Assembly: GCF_014201415.1 (NCBI RefSeq) | Contig: NZ_JACHEH010000001.1 | Location: forward strand, 310,001-374,000 | Source: Chelatococcus composti | GTDB taxonomy: Bacteria > Pseudomonadota > Alphaproteobacteria > Rhizobiales > Beijerinckiaceae | Direction: 5' to 3' | Length of the DNA: 64,000 nucleotides | Part shown: positions 39,178 through 49,109 of the stretch, piece after piece | Layout: every line of letters starts with the position of its first letter | Position numbering within the stretch: position 1 is the stretch's first letter | Position numbers and translations under genes: made by a program | The notes under the pieces: generated by a model | What the model was told of the DNA's origin: nothing | The model's input: only the letters and a program-made list of their open reading frames with translations | Databases searched by the model: none

Positions 39178-40662
39178 ATGAACGCGCATGCGCGACCGGT
39201 AGATGCGAAGAAGCTGATCAAGGGCGCCACCGGCGACTGGGAAGTCATCATCGGCATGGAGATCCACGCCCAGGTGACGTCGCGGTCCAAGCTGTTCTCT
39301 GGTGCGTCGACCGAGTTCGGCGGCGAGCCCAACGATCACGTCTCGCTCGTCGACGCGGCGATGCCGGGCATGCTGCCGGTCATCAATGAGGAATGCGTCA
39401 AGCAGGCGATCCGCACCGGCCTCGGCCTCAAGGCGCAGATCAACCTGACCTCCGTCTTCGACCGCAAGAACTACTTCTATCCGGACCTGCCGCAGGGCTA
39501 CCAGATCAGCCAGTACAAGAGCCCCATCGTGGGTGAGGGCGAGGTTCTGGTGGACATGCCCGATGGCGAGCAGATTAGCGTCGGCATCGAGCGCCTGCAC
39601 CTCGAACAGGATGCCGGCAAATCGCTGCACGACCAGCACCCGAGCATGAGCTACGTTGATCTCAACCGCTCGGGCGTGGCGCTGATGGAGATCGTGACCA
39701 AGCCGGACCTGCGCTCGTCAGAGGAGGCCAAGGCCTTCATGACGAAGCTCAGGACCATCCTGCGCTATCTCGGCACCTGCGACGGCGACATGGAGAAGGG
39801 CTCGCTCCGGGCTGACGTCAATGTCTCCGTGCGCCGGCCGGGTGAGCCCTTTGGCACGCGCTGCGAGATCAAGAACGTCAACTCCATCCGCTTCATCGGC
39901 CAGGCCATCGACTACGAGGCGCGCCGGCAGATCGCGATCCTCGAGGATGGCGGCACCATCGACCAGGAGACGCGCCTGTTCGACGCGAACAAGGGCGAGA
40001 CGCGGTCCATGCGCTCCAAGGAGGAGGCGCATGACTACCGCTATTTCCCCGATCCGGACCTGCTGCCGCTGACCTTCGATCAGGCCTATGTCGACGAGCT
40101 CGCCAGGCACCTGCCGGAACTGCCGGACGAGAAGAAGGCCCGTTTCATGAAGGAGTACGGCCTGTCCGCCTATGACGCGGGCGTGCTCGTGGCCGAGCGC
40201 GAGACGGCCGATTTCTTCGAGGCGGTGGCCAGGGGGCGCGACGGCAAGACGGCCGCCAATTGGGTGATCAACGAGCTTTTCGGTCGCCTCAACAAGGAGG
40301 GGCTGGACATCACGCGCTCGCCCGTCTCGGCCGAGCAGCTCGGCGCCATCGTGGACCTCCTCGGCGAGGGTGTCATCTCGGGCAAGATCGCCAAGGATCT
40401 CTTCGAGATCGTGTGGAGCGAGGGGGGTGACCCGCGCCGTATCGTCGAGGAGCGCGGCATGAAGCAGGTGACCGATACTGGCGCCATCGAGGCGGCGGTC
40501 GACTCGGTCATCGCGGCCAATCCCGACAAGGTGGAACAGGTGAAGGCCAAACCCACCATGCTCGGCTGGTTCGTCGGCCAGGTGATGCGCGCCACCGGCG
40601 GCAAGGCCAACCCCCAGGCCGTGAACGACATTCTCAAGAGCAAGCTTGGGATTGCCGAGTGA
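39178..40662 (+). CDS. gatB: Asp-tRNA(Asn)/Glu-tRNA(Gln) amidotransferase subunit B
   Basis: Kinase/tRNA-binding subunit that activates the misacylated Asp or Glu. 494 residues. [15 protein letters not shown], the Zn-region [33 protein letters not shown] and the C-terminal YqeY-like [17 protein letters not shown] are typical. ATG 39178 fits the family start. Its stop overlaps the downstream GNAT gene by GTGA. Confidence 0.97.
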   Translation: MNAHARPVDAKKLIKGATGDWEVIIGMEIHAQVTSRSKLFSGASTEFGGEPNDHVSLVDAAMPGMLPVINEECVKQAIRTGLGLKAQINLTSVFDRKNYFYPDLPQGYQISQYKSPIVGEGEVLVDMPDGEQISVGIERLHLEQDAGKSLHDQHPSMSYVDLNRSGVALMEIVTKPDLRSSEEAKAFMTKLRTILRYLGTCDGDMEKGSLRADVNVSVRRPGEPFGTRCEIKNVNSIRFIGQAIDYEARRQIAILEDGGTIDQETRLFDANKGETRSMRSKEEAHDYRYFPDPDLLPLTFDQAYVDELARHLPELPDEKKARFMKEYGLSAYDAGVLVAERETADFFEAVARGRDGKTAANWVINELFGRLNKEGLDITRSPVSAEQLGAIVDLLGEGVISGKIAKDLFEIVWSEGGDPRRIVEERGMKQVTDTGAIEAAVDSVIAANPDKVEQVKAKPTMLGWFVGQVMRATGGKANPQAVNDILKSKLGIAE

Positions 40663-41633
40663 TCCTGATCCGTCCTGCCTGCCGTGACGACATCTCGGCC
40701 GTCTGCGCGCTCTTGGCGCGGACGTGGCACGACACCTACAATTCCATTCTCGGCGCCGATCGCGTCGCCTCGCTGAACCACGCCTGGCATGCGCCCGACC
40801 GTCTGGCGGATGAGCTCGGACAGCCCGGTCGTGCCTTCCTCGTCGCGGAGGTGGAGGGGACGCTCGTCGGCACCGTGAGCGTGACGGAGCGTGGCGACGG
40901 CATCGTCTGGCTCGACCGGCTCTATGTCACGCCGGAGGCGCAGGGCAAGGGCATCGGTCGAGCGCTCTTCGGCGCGGCCGCGAGGGCCTTCCCCGAGGCC
41001 TCCGTCATTCGGCTGGAGGTTGAGGAAAAGAACACAAGGGCCTGCCGCTTCTACGAAAAGCGGGGCATGGTGGCGCCCCCCCAGCGCAGCAGTTGCGGCG
41101 GTTGCAACAATGCGGTCGTCTACGAGGGACGGGGCCTTTCGGCGCTTCGTGGCGGCCTTGTGTTGCGGCCGGCCCGTGATGCAGACGCACAGGATCTTTT
41201 CGGGCTCCTCTCGCTGTGCTTTGCCGAGTATCCGGGCTGTTTCGTCGATCCGCACGGCGACCTGCCGGACCTCGTCCACCCGGCCCGGAGCTTTGCCGAC
41301 CGGGGCGGGGCCCTCTGGGTGGTCGAGGACAGCGCCGGGCGCGTCGGTGCCTGCATCGGCGTCGATTTCCCGGCGGAGGGAACGGCCGAGCTGCACCGGC
41401 TCTATGTGCGTCCCGACCTGCGTGGCAGCGGCCTGGGCAGCCGGCTCGTCCGGCACGTCGAGGCGCATGCGGCCATGCTCGGTGCGGGGCGGATGCTGCT
41501 TTGGTCCGACACACGCTTCACCAACGCGCACCGGCTCTACGAGCGGCTCGGCTACCGGCGGACCGGTGAGACACGCCAGCTCGGGGACATCTCCAACACC
41601 AGCGAATTTTTCTTCGAAAAGCCTCTTGTATGA
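40659..41633 (+). CDS. Tandem GNAT acetyltransferase
   Basis: A 324-residue protein made of two GNAT domains. Domain 1 (about 1-160) has acetyl-CoA loop [16 protein letters not shown] and FYEKRGM; domain 2 (about 165-324) has [16 protein letters not shown] and LYERLGY. A CGGCNN segment joins them. Substrates are unknown. The GTG start overlaps the gatB stop, so it is likely co-translated with gatB. Confidence 0.87.
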   Translation: MILIRPACRDDISAVCALLARTWHDTYNSILGADRVASLNHAWHAPDRLADELGQPGRAFLVAEVEGTLVGTVSVTERGDGIVWLDRLYVTPEAQGKGIGRALFGAAARAFPEASVIRLEVEEKNTRACRFYEKRGMVAPPQRSSCGGCNNAVVYEGRGLSALRGGLVLRPARDADAQDLFGLLSLCFAEYPGCFVDPHGDLPDLVHPARSFADRGGALWVVEDSAGRVGACIGVDFPAEGTAELHRLYVRPDLRGSGLGSRLVRHVEAHAAMLGAGRMLLWSDTRFTNAHRLYERLGYRRTGETRQLGDISNTSEFFFEKPLV

Positions 41634-41706
41634 AACCGGGGCTGTTCCTTCTTCTTGCGCGGAGCGGAAGGACTGTTGCCGCTCGCCTCAATGCGGAGAC
41701 GCAAGC

Positions 41707-42165
41707 GTGTCTGAGATCCTGATTCGTCGGGCTTCGGAGGCCGACCTCGAGGCGATCGTGAGCCTGCACGCTGCTGACGAACTCGGCGGCCACGGCGACG
41801 TGTGGACGCCGGAGACGGAGCCTGCCTATCGCGAGGCGCTGCGGCGCATTTCCGACAGCCCCGACAACGAACTCTACGTGACCGTGAGCGACGCGGAGGT
41901 CATCGGGTCGTTCCAGCTCACCTTCGTGCCGGCCATTACCAACCGCGGTACGCTGCGCTGCGTGCTGGAGGCCGTGCAGGTGAGGAGCGACCAGCGCTCG
42001 CGCGGCGTCGGCGCCATGATGGTTGCCTTCGCCGAGGGGCGGGCGCGGGCGCGCGGCGCCGGCATCGTGCAGCTCACCTCCAACAAGCGGCGGCTCGACG
42101 CCCACCGCTTCTACGAGCGGCTCGGCTACGAGCGCAGCCACGAGGGCTTCAAGAAGGTCCTGTAG
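41707..42165 (+). CDS. GNAT family N-acetyltransferase
   Basis: Single GNAT domain, 152 residues, GTG start with GGAG upstream. The motif A region reads VRSDQRSRGVGAMMVAFAE and the end FYERLGYERSHEGFKKVL. The N-terminal IRRASEADLEAIVSLHAADE is typical. It follows the tandem GNAT gene on the same strand but is a different subfamily; substrate unknown. Confidence 0.9.
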   Translation: MSEILIRRASEADLEAIVSLHAADELGGHGDVWTPETEPAYREALRRISDSPDNELYVTVSDAEVIGSFQLTFVPAITNRGTLRCVLEAVQVRSDQRSRGVGAMMVAFAEGRARARGAGIVQLTSNKRRLDAHRFYERLGYERSHEGFKKVL

Positions 42166-42215
42166 GCGCGTCTGCCGGCGGCATCGCCAGCCGGCCCATC
42201 CTGCGGTGGTGCCCG

Positions 42216-42500
42216 TCAGCGTTTCGCCTGCTTCATGCAGGTGCTGGAGAACTCCCGCCACGTGCGGCCGGCGGCCTTTCCGGCCTCCTTCAGCGCGCGC
42301 CACTCTGCGCCGCAGGCCTTCATGCGCTCCCGCGCCGCGAGCTGGCCAGGCGTGGGCGGACGTCTTGCCTTCGTTGCCGGCGTCGTCTCCTTCGCCTCGG
42401 TGGCGCCGGCGGGCGAGGGGGCGGCCGCTATGACGAGGACTGGCAGGGCGAGGCAGGCGGCGGCGAGGCAGGCCCGGGCGCGGCGGACGAATGTCGCCAT
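42216..42500 (-). CDS. Small exported protein, PsiF-like
   Basis: A 94-residue protein with a signal peptide (FVRRARACLAAACLALPVLV, cleavage near AGA-TEA), a Pro/Thr-rich linker and a C-terminal domain with two cysteines (MKACGAEWRALKEAGK and FSSTCMKQAKR), probably disulphide bonded in the periplasm. The C-terminal pattern resembles PsiF repeats, but the match is weak. ATG 42500 has AGGAG 9 nt upstream. Confidence 0.7.
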   Translation of the reverse strand: MATFVRRARACLAAACLALPVLVIAAAPSPAGATEAKETTPATKARRPPTPGQLAARERMKACGAEWRALKEAGKAAGRTWREFSSTCMKQAKR

Positions 42501-42765
42501 GGCAATCATCTCCTGAAAAAAAATCGCAAACAAACGGGGACAGGTAAAATGGCCGCCAGAACGGCCACGTTGCCGATTGCGCACCAGAGCTGCAATTTAT
42601 GCAAGTCCTCAATGGGCCCGGACCGATAGATTGCGAGGGGCCATGGGCCGAGGGCTGGGCCCGCACGGGCGTGCCGGCGCGGATGTGCGTCAACGCACTT
42701 GAGCCTCGGGGCATCGCCGGCCTAGACAATATGGAACGCTCGTTCACGAAAGGAGCAAGGGGCCG

Positions 42766-43476
42766 ATGACCACCGCGCAGCAGAAGCCGATCGATCTCTA
42801 CTACTGGCCGACGCCGAACGGCTGGAAGATCTCGATCATGCTCGAGGAATGCGGGCTGCCCTACACGGTGCATCCCGTGAACATCGGCAAGGGGGACCAG
42901 TTCAAGCCGGAGTTCCTCGCCATTTCGCCCAACAACAAGATGCCGGCCATCGTCGATCCCGAGGGGCCGGACGGCGAGCCCATCTCGGTCTTCGAATCCG
43001 GCGCGATCCTGCAATATCTCGGCCGCAAGACCGGCAAGTTCTATCCCACCGACGAGCGCAAGCGCGTCGAGGTGGAGCAGTGGCTGTTCTGGCAGATGGC
43101 CGGCCTGGGGCCGATGGCCGGGCAGACGCACCATTTCCGCATCTATGCGCCGGAGAAGATTCCCTATGCCATCGAGCGCTACACCAACGAGACCAACCGT
43201 CTCTACGGCGTCATGAACAAGCGCCTGGCCGATCGCGAGTTCCTGGCCGGCGAATACTCCATTGCTGACATCGCCTGCGTAGGCTGGGTAAAGCTGTGGG
43301 ACAGGCAGGGGCAGGACATTACCGAGTTCCCGCACTTGAAGCGCTGGCTCGACACGGTGCTCGCCCGTCCAGCCGTGCAGCGGGGCCTCGCCGTCAACTC
43401 TGAGGATCGCGGCAAGGTGGACCTCGCAAAGGACAAGGAGGCGCAGGCCATTCTCTTCGGCCAGCGCGCCCGCTGA
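42766..43476 (+). CDS. Glutathione S-transferase-like disulphide-bond oxidoreductase
   Basis: Cytoplasmic GST of the YfcG/YghU (Nu-class) type, 236 residues. The thioredoxin-like N-domain begins IDLYYWPTPNGWKISIMLEE; ISPNNKMPAIVDPEGPDGEP and FESGAILQYLG form the glutathione site; the C-domain has YSIADIACVGWV. These enzymes show disulphide reductase more than conjugation activity. A good AAGGAG ribosome site precedes ATG 42766. Confidence 0.92.
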   Translation: MTTAQQKPIDLYYWPTPNGWKISIMLEECGLPYTVHPVNIGKGDQFKPEFLAISPNNKMPAIVDPEGPDGEPISVFESGAILQYLGRKTGKFYPTDERKRVEVEQWLFWQMAGLGPMAGQTHHFRIYAPEKIPYAIERYTNETNRLYGVMNKRLADREFLAGEYSIADIACVGWVKLWDRQGQDITEFPHLKRWLDTVLARPAVQRGLAVNSEDRGKVDLAKDKEAQAILFGQRAR

Positions 43477-43533
43477 CAACATCATGGGCGCGGCCGGGGC
43501 CCGGAAGGTGCTTGGGCCGCCCCGAAATCCCTC

Positions 43534-43974
43534 TCAGCGCGCCCGCGTCCAGCGCTGCTCTTTGCAGACGAGGCCACCCATCACGCAGCCTTCCACCTTG
43601 ACCTCGTCGGCACTGACGGGGGTGAGGAAGGCGGTGTAAGTCTTTCCATCCTCGGCGTTGTAGATCTCGCCCTTCCAGCGGCCCGGGCCGTCGCGCTCCA
43701 TGCCGAGCAGGATCGGCACGCCGATGAGCGGTCGGTTGCGCTTGCCCGTGTCGGCATTGCGCACGTCGCGCTTGGGTTGACCATCTGCGTCGTTTGGCTC
43801 GCTCAGCCAGACCAGGGTGCCGCATAGCTTGGCGCCGCAGCTGGCGATGTTGACCCGCGCCTTGCCTCCCTGGGTCAGCCACTGGCCGCTGACATCCTGC
43901 GCCGAGGCGCCGGTGGCGGCGAGGCAGAGGCCGGCAAGGAGGGCAACCGTCCTGCGTCCTGTTGCGTTTGTCAT
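43534..43974 (-). CDS. DUF2147 family exported protein
   Basis: Periplasmic lipocalin-like protein of 146 residues and unknown function. The signal peptide ends at ASA-QD (about residue 25). Mature part: SGQWLTQGGKARVNIASCGA, LCGTLVWL and the family block GEIYNAEDGKTYTAFLTP; four cysteines (SCGAKLC and GCVMGGLVC) suggest two disulphides. Its start faces ndk. Confidence 0.9.
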   Translation of the reverse strand: MTNATGRRTVALLAGLCLAATGASAQDVSGQWLTQGGKARVNIASCGAKLCGTLVWLSEPNDADGQPKRDVRNADTGKRNRPLIGVPILLGMERDGPGRWKGEIYNAEDGKTYTAFLTPVSADEVKVEGCVMGGLVCKEQRWTRAR

Positions 43975-44071
43975 CGTAGCTCCTCCCTGGAAGAGGGGAG
44001 CTTAGCGGACGCTCCGCTCTCTCGGCCAGCGTGCCTCTTGCCGGACAATGCGCAAACGCAGCGCCGTGTGG

Positions 44072-44100
44072 CTTGTGCCCTGCAGCATCGGCGGCTATAA
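44072..44100 (+). promoter_or_regulatory. ndk promoter
   Basis: CTTGTG (44072-44077), a 17-bp spacer and CTATAA (44095-44100) match the alphaproteobacterial sigma-70 pattern (CTTGAC/CTATAT type). It lies about 45 bp upstream of the ndk start codon. Confidence 0.6.
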
Positions 44101-44144
44101 GCCCCGCACTTCAATTCAACTCCCGTAAGCGAGACGAGCGACCG

Positions 44145-44567
44145 ATGGCCCTCGAGCGTACCTTTTCCATCATCAAGCCCGATGCGACCGCCCGTAACCT
44201 GACCGGCGCCATTAACGCCGTCATCGAGAAGGCGGGTCTGCGCATCGTCGCCCAGAAGCGCATCCGCATGACGCGCGAGCAGGCCGAGACCTTCTACGCC
44301 GTCCACAAGGACCGTCCCTTCTTCGGCGAACTGGTCGAGTTCATGACCTCGGGGCCGGTCGTCGTGCAGGTGCTCGAGGGTGAGAACGCCATCGCCAAGT
44401 ACCGCGAGGTGATGGGCGCGACGAACCCGGCCGATGCGGCCGAGGGCACCATCCGCAAGCTCTTCGCCAAGTCCATCGGCGAGAACTCGGTGCATGGCTC
44501 CGACTCCCCGGAGGCGGCGGCTGTCGAGATCGCCCAGTTCTTCTCGGGCAACGAGATCGTCGGCTGA
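44145..44567 (+). CDS. ndk: Nucleoside diphosphate kinase
   Basis: Transfers the gamma phosphate from ATP to nucleoside diphosphates through a phosphohistidine. 140 residues, standard length. [18 protein letters not shown] starts the fold and the active-site His lies in [12 protein letters not shown] (H117). ATG 44145 matches the family start. It is monocistronic between a good promoter and a strong terminator. Confidence 0.98.
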   Translation: MALERTFSIIKPDATARNLTGAINAVIEKAGLRIVAQKRIRMTREQAETFYAVHKDRPFFGELVEFMTSGPVVVQVLEGENAIAKYREVMGATNPADAAEGTIRKLFAKSIGENSVHGSDSPEAAAVEIAQFFSGNEIVG

Positions 44568-44607
44568 ATGCCCACGGCATTGGCACTGACCTGTGTCATG
44601 ACGAAAA

Positions 44608-44631
44608 GGCGAGCCCGGGCTCGCCTTTTTT
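44608..44631 (+). terminator. Intrinsic terminator of ndk
   Basis: The palindrome GGCGAGCCCGGGCTCGCC (44608-44625) forms a GC-rich stem followed by six T; four A precede it. Confidence 0.93.
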
Positions 44632-44702
44632 ATGGGCATGCCCTCGACAGAGCAGGGGGGCTCCCTCATGATCGCGGGCTGTAACGCAACGTCCGTGGAA
44701 CG

Positions 44703-46808
44703 ATGACCGTCCAGCCGAAGATCACCCGCGGGTTTTCCGCGTGCCCGCACGACTGTCCCTCCACCTGTGCGCTCGACGTGGAGGTGATCGACGACAAGAC
44801 CATCGGCCGCATCCACGGTTCCCGCGACAACAGCTACACGGCTGGCGTCATCTGCGCCAAGGTCGCCCGCTACGCCGAGCGCATCCACCATCCGGACCGG
44901 CTGCTCTATCCCCTCAAGCGCACCGGCCCGAAGGGGTCCGGCCAGTTCGCCCGCATCTCCTGGGACGAGGCGCTCGACACGGTGGCGGAGCGCTTCCGGG
45001 CCATCGAGGCCGAATACGGACCGGAAGCCATCTGGCCCTACTACTATGCCGGAACCATGGGCCTCGTGATGCGTGACGGCATCAACCGGCTGCGCCACGT
45101 CAAGAAGTATTCCGGCCAGTTCTCCACCATCTGCACGACTTCCGCCTGGACCGGCTACATCGCCGGCACGGGGCTGCTCGCCGGGGCCGATCCGCGCGAG
45201 ATGTCGAAGTCCGATTGCGTCGTCCTTTGGGGCACCAATGCGGTGCACACCCAGGTCAACGTGATGACCCATGCCCTGCGCGCACGCAAGGAGCGCGGGG
45301 CGAAGATCGTCGCCATCGACATCTACATGAACGCGACGATGAAGCAGGCCGACATGGCGCTGCTCGTCAAGCCGGGCACGGACGGCGCGCTCGCTTGTGC
45401 GGTCATGCACGTGCTCTTCCGCGACGGCTACGCGGACCGGGCGTATCTTGCGCAATATACCGATTGCCCTGACGAGCTCGAGGCGCATCTGTCGACGCGC
45501 ACGCCCGAGTGGGCCGCCACCATCACGGGTCTTTCTGTCGAGGAGATCGAGGCCTTCGCGCGCCTGCTTGGCGAGCGGCCGCGGAGCTTCTTCCGCCTCG
45601 GTTACGGCTTCGCACGGCAGCGCAACGGCGCGGTCAACATGCACGCGGCGCTCTCGGTGCCCGCGGTGCTCGGCGCCTGGCAGTACGAGGGCGGGGGAGC
45701 CTTCCACAGCAACAGCGGCATCTATGGCTGGCGCAAGACGATGATCGAGGGGCTGGACGCTCTCGACCGCTCGGTGCGCCAGCTCGACCAGTCGCAGATC
45801 GGGCGCGTGCTGACGGGCGATCCCGAGGCGCTTCGCGACGGCGGGCCGGTGAAGGCACTCCTCATCCAGAACACCAATCCCGTCTCGGTGGCTCCCGAGC
45901 AGGAGCTGGTGAAGCGCGGCTTCGCCCGCGAGGACCTGTTCGTGTGTGTGCATGAGCAGTTCATGACCGAGACGGCCCTGATGGCCGACATCATGCTTCC
46001 GGCGACGATGTTCCTCGAGCACGACGATCTCTACCAGGCCGGCGGCCAGCAGCACATTCTCCTCGGCCCCAAGCTTGTCGAGCCGCCGGGCGAGTGCCGC
46101 TCCAACCATGAGGTGATCGTGGCCCTGGCCGAGCGGCTCGGCGCCGAGCATCCGGGCTTCAGGATGAGCCCGCGCGAGCTGATCGACTGGACGCTGCGGC
46201 ACTCGAACCGTGGCAGCCTGGCCGAGCTGGAAGAGAAGCGGTGGATCGACATCCAGCCGCCCTTCCGGTGCGCGCACTTCCTCGACGGCTTCAACTGGCC
46301 GGACGGCAAGTTCCGTTTCAAGCCGGACTGGACGAAGGTGCCGGCGCCGCGCAGCGGCCTCTTTGGCCCGCACGACCGCCTGCCGGCGCTGCCGGACCAC
46401 TGGACGGTGATCGAGACGCCCGACGAGCGCCATCCCTTCCGCCTCGCCACCAGCCCGGCGCGCAACTTCCTCAATTCCTCCTTCACGGAGACGCCCACCT
46501 CGATCCAGAAGGAGGGAGGACGGCCGGAGCTGTTCATCCATTCCGAGGATGCGGCCGCGAACGGCATCGAGGACGGCGCGCTCGTCGCCATCGGCAACGA
46601 GCGCGGCATTGTGCGGCTGCATGCGCGCCTCTATGACGGGGTGCGGCGGGGCGTGCTGATCGCGGAATCAATCTGGCCCAATGCCAGTTTCGTCGACGGC
46701 AAGGGCATCAACACGCTGACCGGAGCCGACCAGGTGGCGCCCTACGGTGGCGCGGCCTTCCACGACAATCGCGTCTGGCTGCGGCCAGCAGAGCAGGCCT
46801 CGGCATGA
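44703..46808 (+). CDS. Stand-alone molybdopterin-dependent oxidoreductase
   Basis: DMSO-reductase superfamily enzyme of 701 residues with bis-MGD cofactor. An N-terminal [4Fe-4S] site is visible as CPHDCPSTC with a fourth Cys in VICAK near residue 50. Molybdopterin-binding blocks: WGTNAVHTQVN, QNTNPVSVAPEQ and LATSPARNFLNSSF. There is no Tat signal, so it is cytoplasmic, and no electron-transfer or membrane subunit is adjacent. The substrate is unknown. Confidence 0.92.
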   Translation: MTVQPKITRGFSACPHDCPSTCALDVEVIDDKTIGRIHGSRDNSYTAGVICAKVARYAERIHHPDRLLYPLKRTGPKGSGQFARISWDEALDTVAERFRAIEAEYGPEAIWPYYYAGTMGLVMRDGINRLRHVKKYSGQFSTICTTSAWTGYIAGTGLLAGADPREMSKSDCVVLWGTNAVHTQVNVMTHALRARKERGAKIVAIDIYMNATMKQADMALLVKPGTDGALACAVMHVLFRDGYADRAYLAQYTDCPDELEAHLSTRTPEWAATITGLSVEEIEAFARLLGERPRSFFRLGYGFARQRNGAVNMHAALSVPAVLGAWQYEGGGAFHSNSGIYGWRKTMIEGLDALDRSVRQLDQSQIGRVLTGDPEALRDGGPVKALLIQNTNPVSVAPEQELVKRGFAREDLFVCVHEQFMTETALMADIMLPATMFLEHDDLYQAGGQQHILLGPKLVEPPGECRSNHEVIVALAERLGAEHPGFRMSPRELIDWTLRHSNRGSLAELEEKRWIDIQPPFRCAHFLDGFNWPDGKFRFKPDWTKVPAPRSGLFGPHDRLPALPDHWTVIETPDERHPFRLATSPARNFLNSSFTETPTSIQKEGGRPELFIHSEDAAANGIEDGALVAIGNERGIVRLHARLYDGVRRGVLIAESIWPNASFVDGKGINTLTGADQVAPYGGAAFHDNRVWLRPAEQASA

Positions 46809-46830
46809 CGTCTTGACCAGGAGGTGCATC

Positions 46831-47190
46831 GTGCGTCTTGCGACTGTTTCGGGTGCATTCGTGTTCGTGGCGATGATGGCCGCCGCCTTGCCGGCGCTTG
46901 CTTCCGGAACGACGGCGCCCCTGCCGCCGCCGGACCCGACGGCCGCCAACCTCTCGCCGGCGCAGATTCGCGATCGGGCCTACAACGCCTGCCTCATCAC
47001 CCAGGCGAAGCTCATGGCAGCGCCGCGCGAGACGTTGCGCGAGCCGTGCCGCTGCTATGCGCGCCGAACGATCGCGGCGATGACGAAGGACGAGATCAAC
47101 GCCTTCCGCCAGACCGGCTATTTCAACGACAGCGCCCGTGCCAAGGCGCTGGAGGCGCTCGACGCGTGCAAGCTGAGAAGACCGATCTGA
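46831..47190 (+). CDS. Small exported hypothetical protein
   Basis: A 119-residue secreted protein: signal peptide ending at ALA-SG (about residue 24), then a Pro-rich stretch and a helical domain with four cysteines (NACL, EPCRCYARR, DACKLRR). GTG 46831 has a strong AGGAGGTG ribosome site. It begins 22 bp after the oxidoreductase stop, so it may be co-transcribed. I recognise no family. Confidence 0.75.
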   Translation: MRLATVSGAFVFVAMMAAALPALASGTTAPLPPPDPTAANLSPAQIRDRAYNACLITQAKLMAAPRETLREPCRCYARRTIAAMTKDEINAFRQTGYFNDSARAKALEALDACKLRRPI

Positions 47191-47191
47191 T

Positions 47192-47875
47192 CTAGCGGCC
47201 AACCGGCGGGTTGACGAGCACCGCGCCGTCGGCCTGCGCCTGCGGCAGGCCGGCGATGCGACCGTCGGCGCCGAGGGTGACGGCGCCCGAGGCGACGAGG
47301 GCGAGGGCGGCCGGATAGATGCGGTGCTCCTGCGTGAGCACGCGCGCGGCGAGGCTCTCCGGCGTGTCGTCCGGCATCACCGGCACCGCGGCCTGGATGA
47401 CGGCGGGGCCGGCGTCGAGCTCCGGCACTACGAAATGCACCGTGCAGCCGTGCAGCCGCACGCCCTCAGCCAGCGCGCGGGCGTGGGTGTCGAGGCCCCG
47501 GAATGCGGGCAGGAGGGACGGGTGGATGTTGAGCATTCGCCCGGTCCAGCGCTCCACGAACCAGGGCGTCAGCACGCGCATGAAGCCGGCGAGGCAGACG
47601 ATATCAATGTCGGCTGCCCGCAGGGTCTCGTCCAACACGCGCTCGAAGGCCTCGCGATCCTTGCCAAAGGGCTTGTGGTCGACGACGGCAGTGGCAATGC
47701 CCGCCTCGGCGGCAGCGGCGAGTCCGGCTGCATCCGGCCGGTTGGACACGACGAGCGCAATCGTCGCCGGAAAGGCGGGATCGGCGGCGGCGGCGATCAG
47801 CGCCGTCATGTTGGAGCCGCGGCCGGAGATGAGCACGGCCACGCGCTTCCGGGGCTGGATCGGGCAGGTGGTCAC
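47192..47875 (-). CDS. purN: Phosphoribosylglycinamide formyltransferase
   Basis: Third step of purine synthesis: formyl transfer from 10-formyl-THF to GAR. 227 residues, GTG start. Phosphate-binding [16 protein letters not shown]; catalytic [38 protein letters not shown]. The GTG overlaps the purM stop by 4 bp (GTGA), the usual purM-purN coupling. Confidence 0.96.
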   Translation of the reverse strand: MTTCPIQPRKRVAVLISGRGSNMTALIAAAADPAFPATIALVVSNRPDAAGLAAAAEAGIATAVVDHKPFGKDREAFERVLDETLRAADIDIVCLAGFMRVLTPWFVERWTGRMLNIHPSLLPAFRGLDTHARALAEGVRLHGCTVHFVVPELDAGPAVIQAAVPVMPDDTPESLAARVLTQEHRIYPAALALVASGAVTLGADGRIAGLPQAQADGAVLVNPPVGR

Positions 47876-48945
47876 AGCGCGAGATGTCCCTTCGTCGTCA
47901 CCCGCTCGGCACCCTCGGCCGCCGGGACGACCTCGCCGAGCCGGCAGACCGTCTCGCCGGCATCGGAGAGATGCCGGGCGACCGTGTCGGCGTCCTTCGC
48001 GGCGGCGATGACGACCATGCCGATGCCGCAGTTGAAGGTGCGCAGCATCTCTGCCTCGGCGATGCCGCCCGTGCGCGCCAGCCAGCCAAAGACCGGCGGG
48101 ACGGCGATTGCGGAAAGGTTGAGCTTGACGCCGAGCCCCCTGGGCAGGACGCGCGGGATGTTGTCCGGAAAGCCGCCGCCCGTGATGTGGGCGAGGCCCT
48201 TGATAGCGGCACCGGCCTTGAGCGCTGCGAGAATGGCGCGCACGTAGATGCGCGTCGGCGTCAGCAGCGCCGGGCCGAGGGGGGTGCCCGGCTGGAAGGG
48301 GGCGTCGTCTTCCCAGCCGAGGCCCGCGGTCTCGACCACCTTGCGCACCAGCGAGAAGCCGTTCGAATGCACGCCGGAGGAGGCGAGGCCCAACACCACG
48401 TCGCCTGCGCCGATGTCCGGCCGCGGCAGCAGCGTGCCGCGCTCGGCGGCGCCGACGGCGAAGCCGGCGAGGTCATAGTCGCCCTTTGCGTAGAGGCCGG
48501 GCATCTCCGCCGTCTCGCCGCCGATCAGAGCGCAGCCCGCGATGCGGCAGCCCTCGGCGATGCCCTTGACGATGGCGACGCCCGCCTCTGGCTCGAGCTT
48601 TCCGGTGGCGTAGTAGTCGAGGAAGAAGAGCGGCTCCGCGCCCTGCACCACGAGGTCGTTGACGCACATGGCGACGAGGTCGATGCCGACCGTGTCGTGG
48701 ATGCCGGTGTCGATGGCGATCTTCACCTTGGTGCCGACGCCGTCATTGGCCGCGACGAGGATGGGGTCGGTGAAGCCTGCCGCTTTCAGGTCGAACAGGC
48801 CGCCGAAGCCGCCGATCTCCGTGTCGGCGCCGGGGCGTCGCGTCGCACGCACCAGCGGCTTGATGGCCTCGACCATGGCGTTGCCGGCATCGATGTCGAC
48901 GCCGGACTGGGCATAGGTGAGACCGTTCTTCGGGGGCTTCTGCAT
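47872..48945 (-). CDS. purM: Phosphoribosylformylglycinamidine cyclo-ligase
   Basis: AIR synthetase, the fifth step of purine synthesis; ATP-dependent ring closure of FGAM. 357 residues from ATG 48945. The [18 protein letters not shown] start, [42 protein letters not shown] and [13 protein letters not shown] are family signatures. It is divergent from the lipid gene at 49.1 kb and coupled to purN. Confidence 0.97.
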   Translation of the reverse strand: MQKPPKNGLTYAQSGVDIDAGNAMVEAIKPLVRATRRPGADTEIGGFGGLFDLKAAGFTDPILVAANDGVGTKVKIAIDTGIHDTVGIDLVAMCVNDLVVQGAEPLFFLDYYATGKLEPEAGVAIVKGIAEGCRIAGCALIGGETAEMPGLYAKGDYDLAGFAVGAAERGTLLPRPDIGAGDVVLGLASSGVHSNGFSLVRKVVETAGLGWEDDAPFQPGTPLGPALLTPTRIYVRAILAALKAGAAIKGLAHITGGGFPDNIPRVLPRGLGVKLNLSAIAVPPVFGWLARTGGIAEAEMLRTFNCGIGMVVIAAAKDADTVARHLSDAGETVCRLGEVVPAAEGAERVTTKGHLAL

Positions 48946-49109
48946 CGTGACCTGACTCCGGGGCGGCGCCGCACGCTCTTGACGCGGGGCAGTACGATGC
49001 CGGGCGCCGCTGTGCAAGACCCGACACGACGGCTGCGCGTTTTCGCGGGCTCGTCCGGAGCGGTGATGCTGCCTAGATTGAGTGCATCGTCGTTTACGTG
49101 GCGACCTTC

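Noticed and set aside
43971-46622. Very long open frame on the minus strand (over 880 codons) opposite the molybdopterin oxidoreductase
   Set aside because: High-GC antisense shadow: the plus-strand protein has clear family motifs, whereas the antisense product is Arg/His/Gly-rich without recognisable domains.
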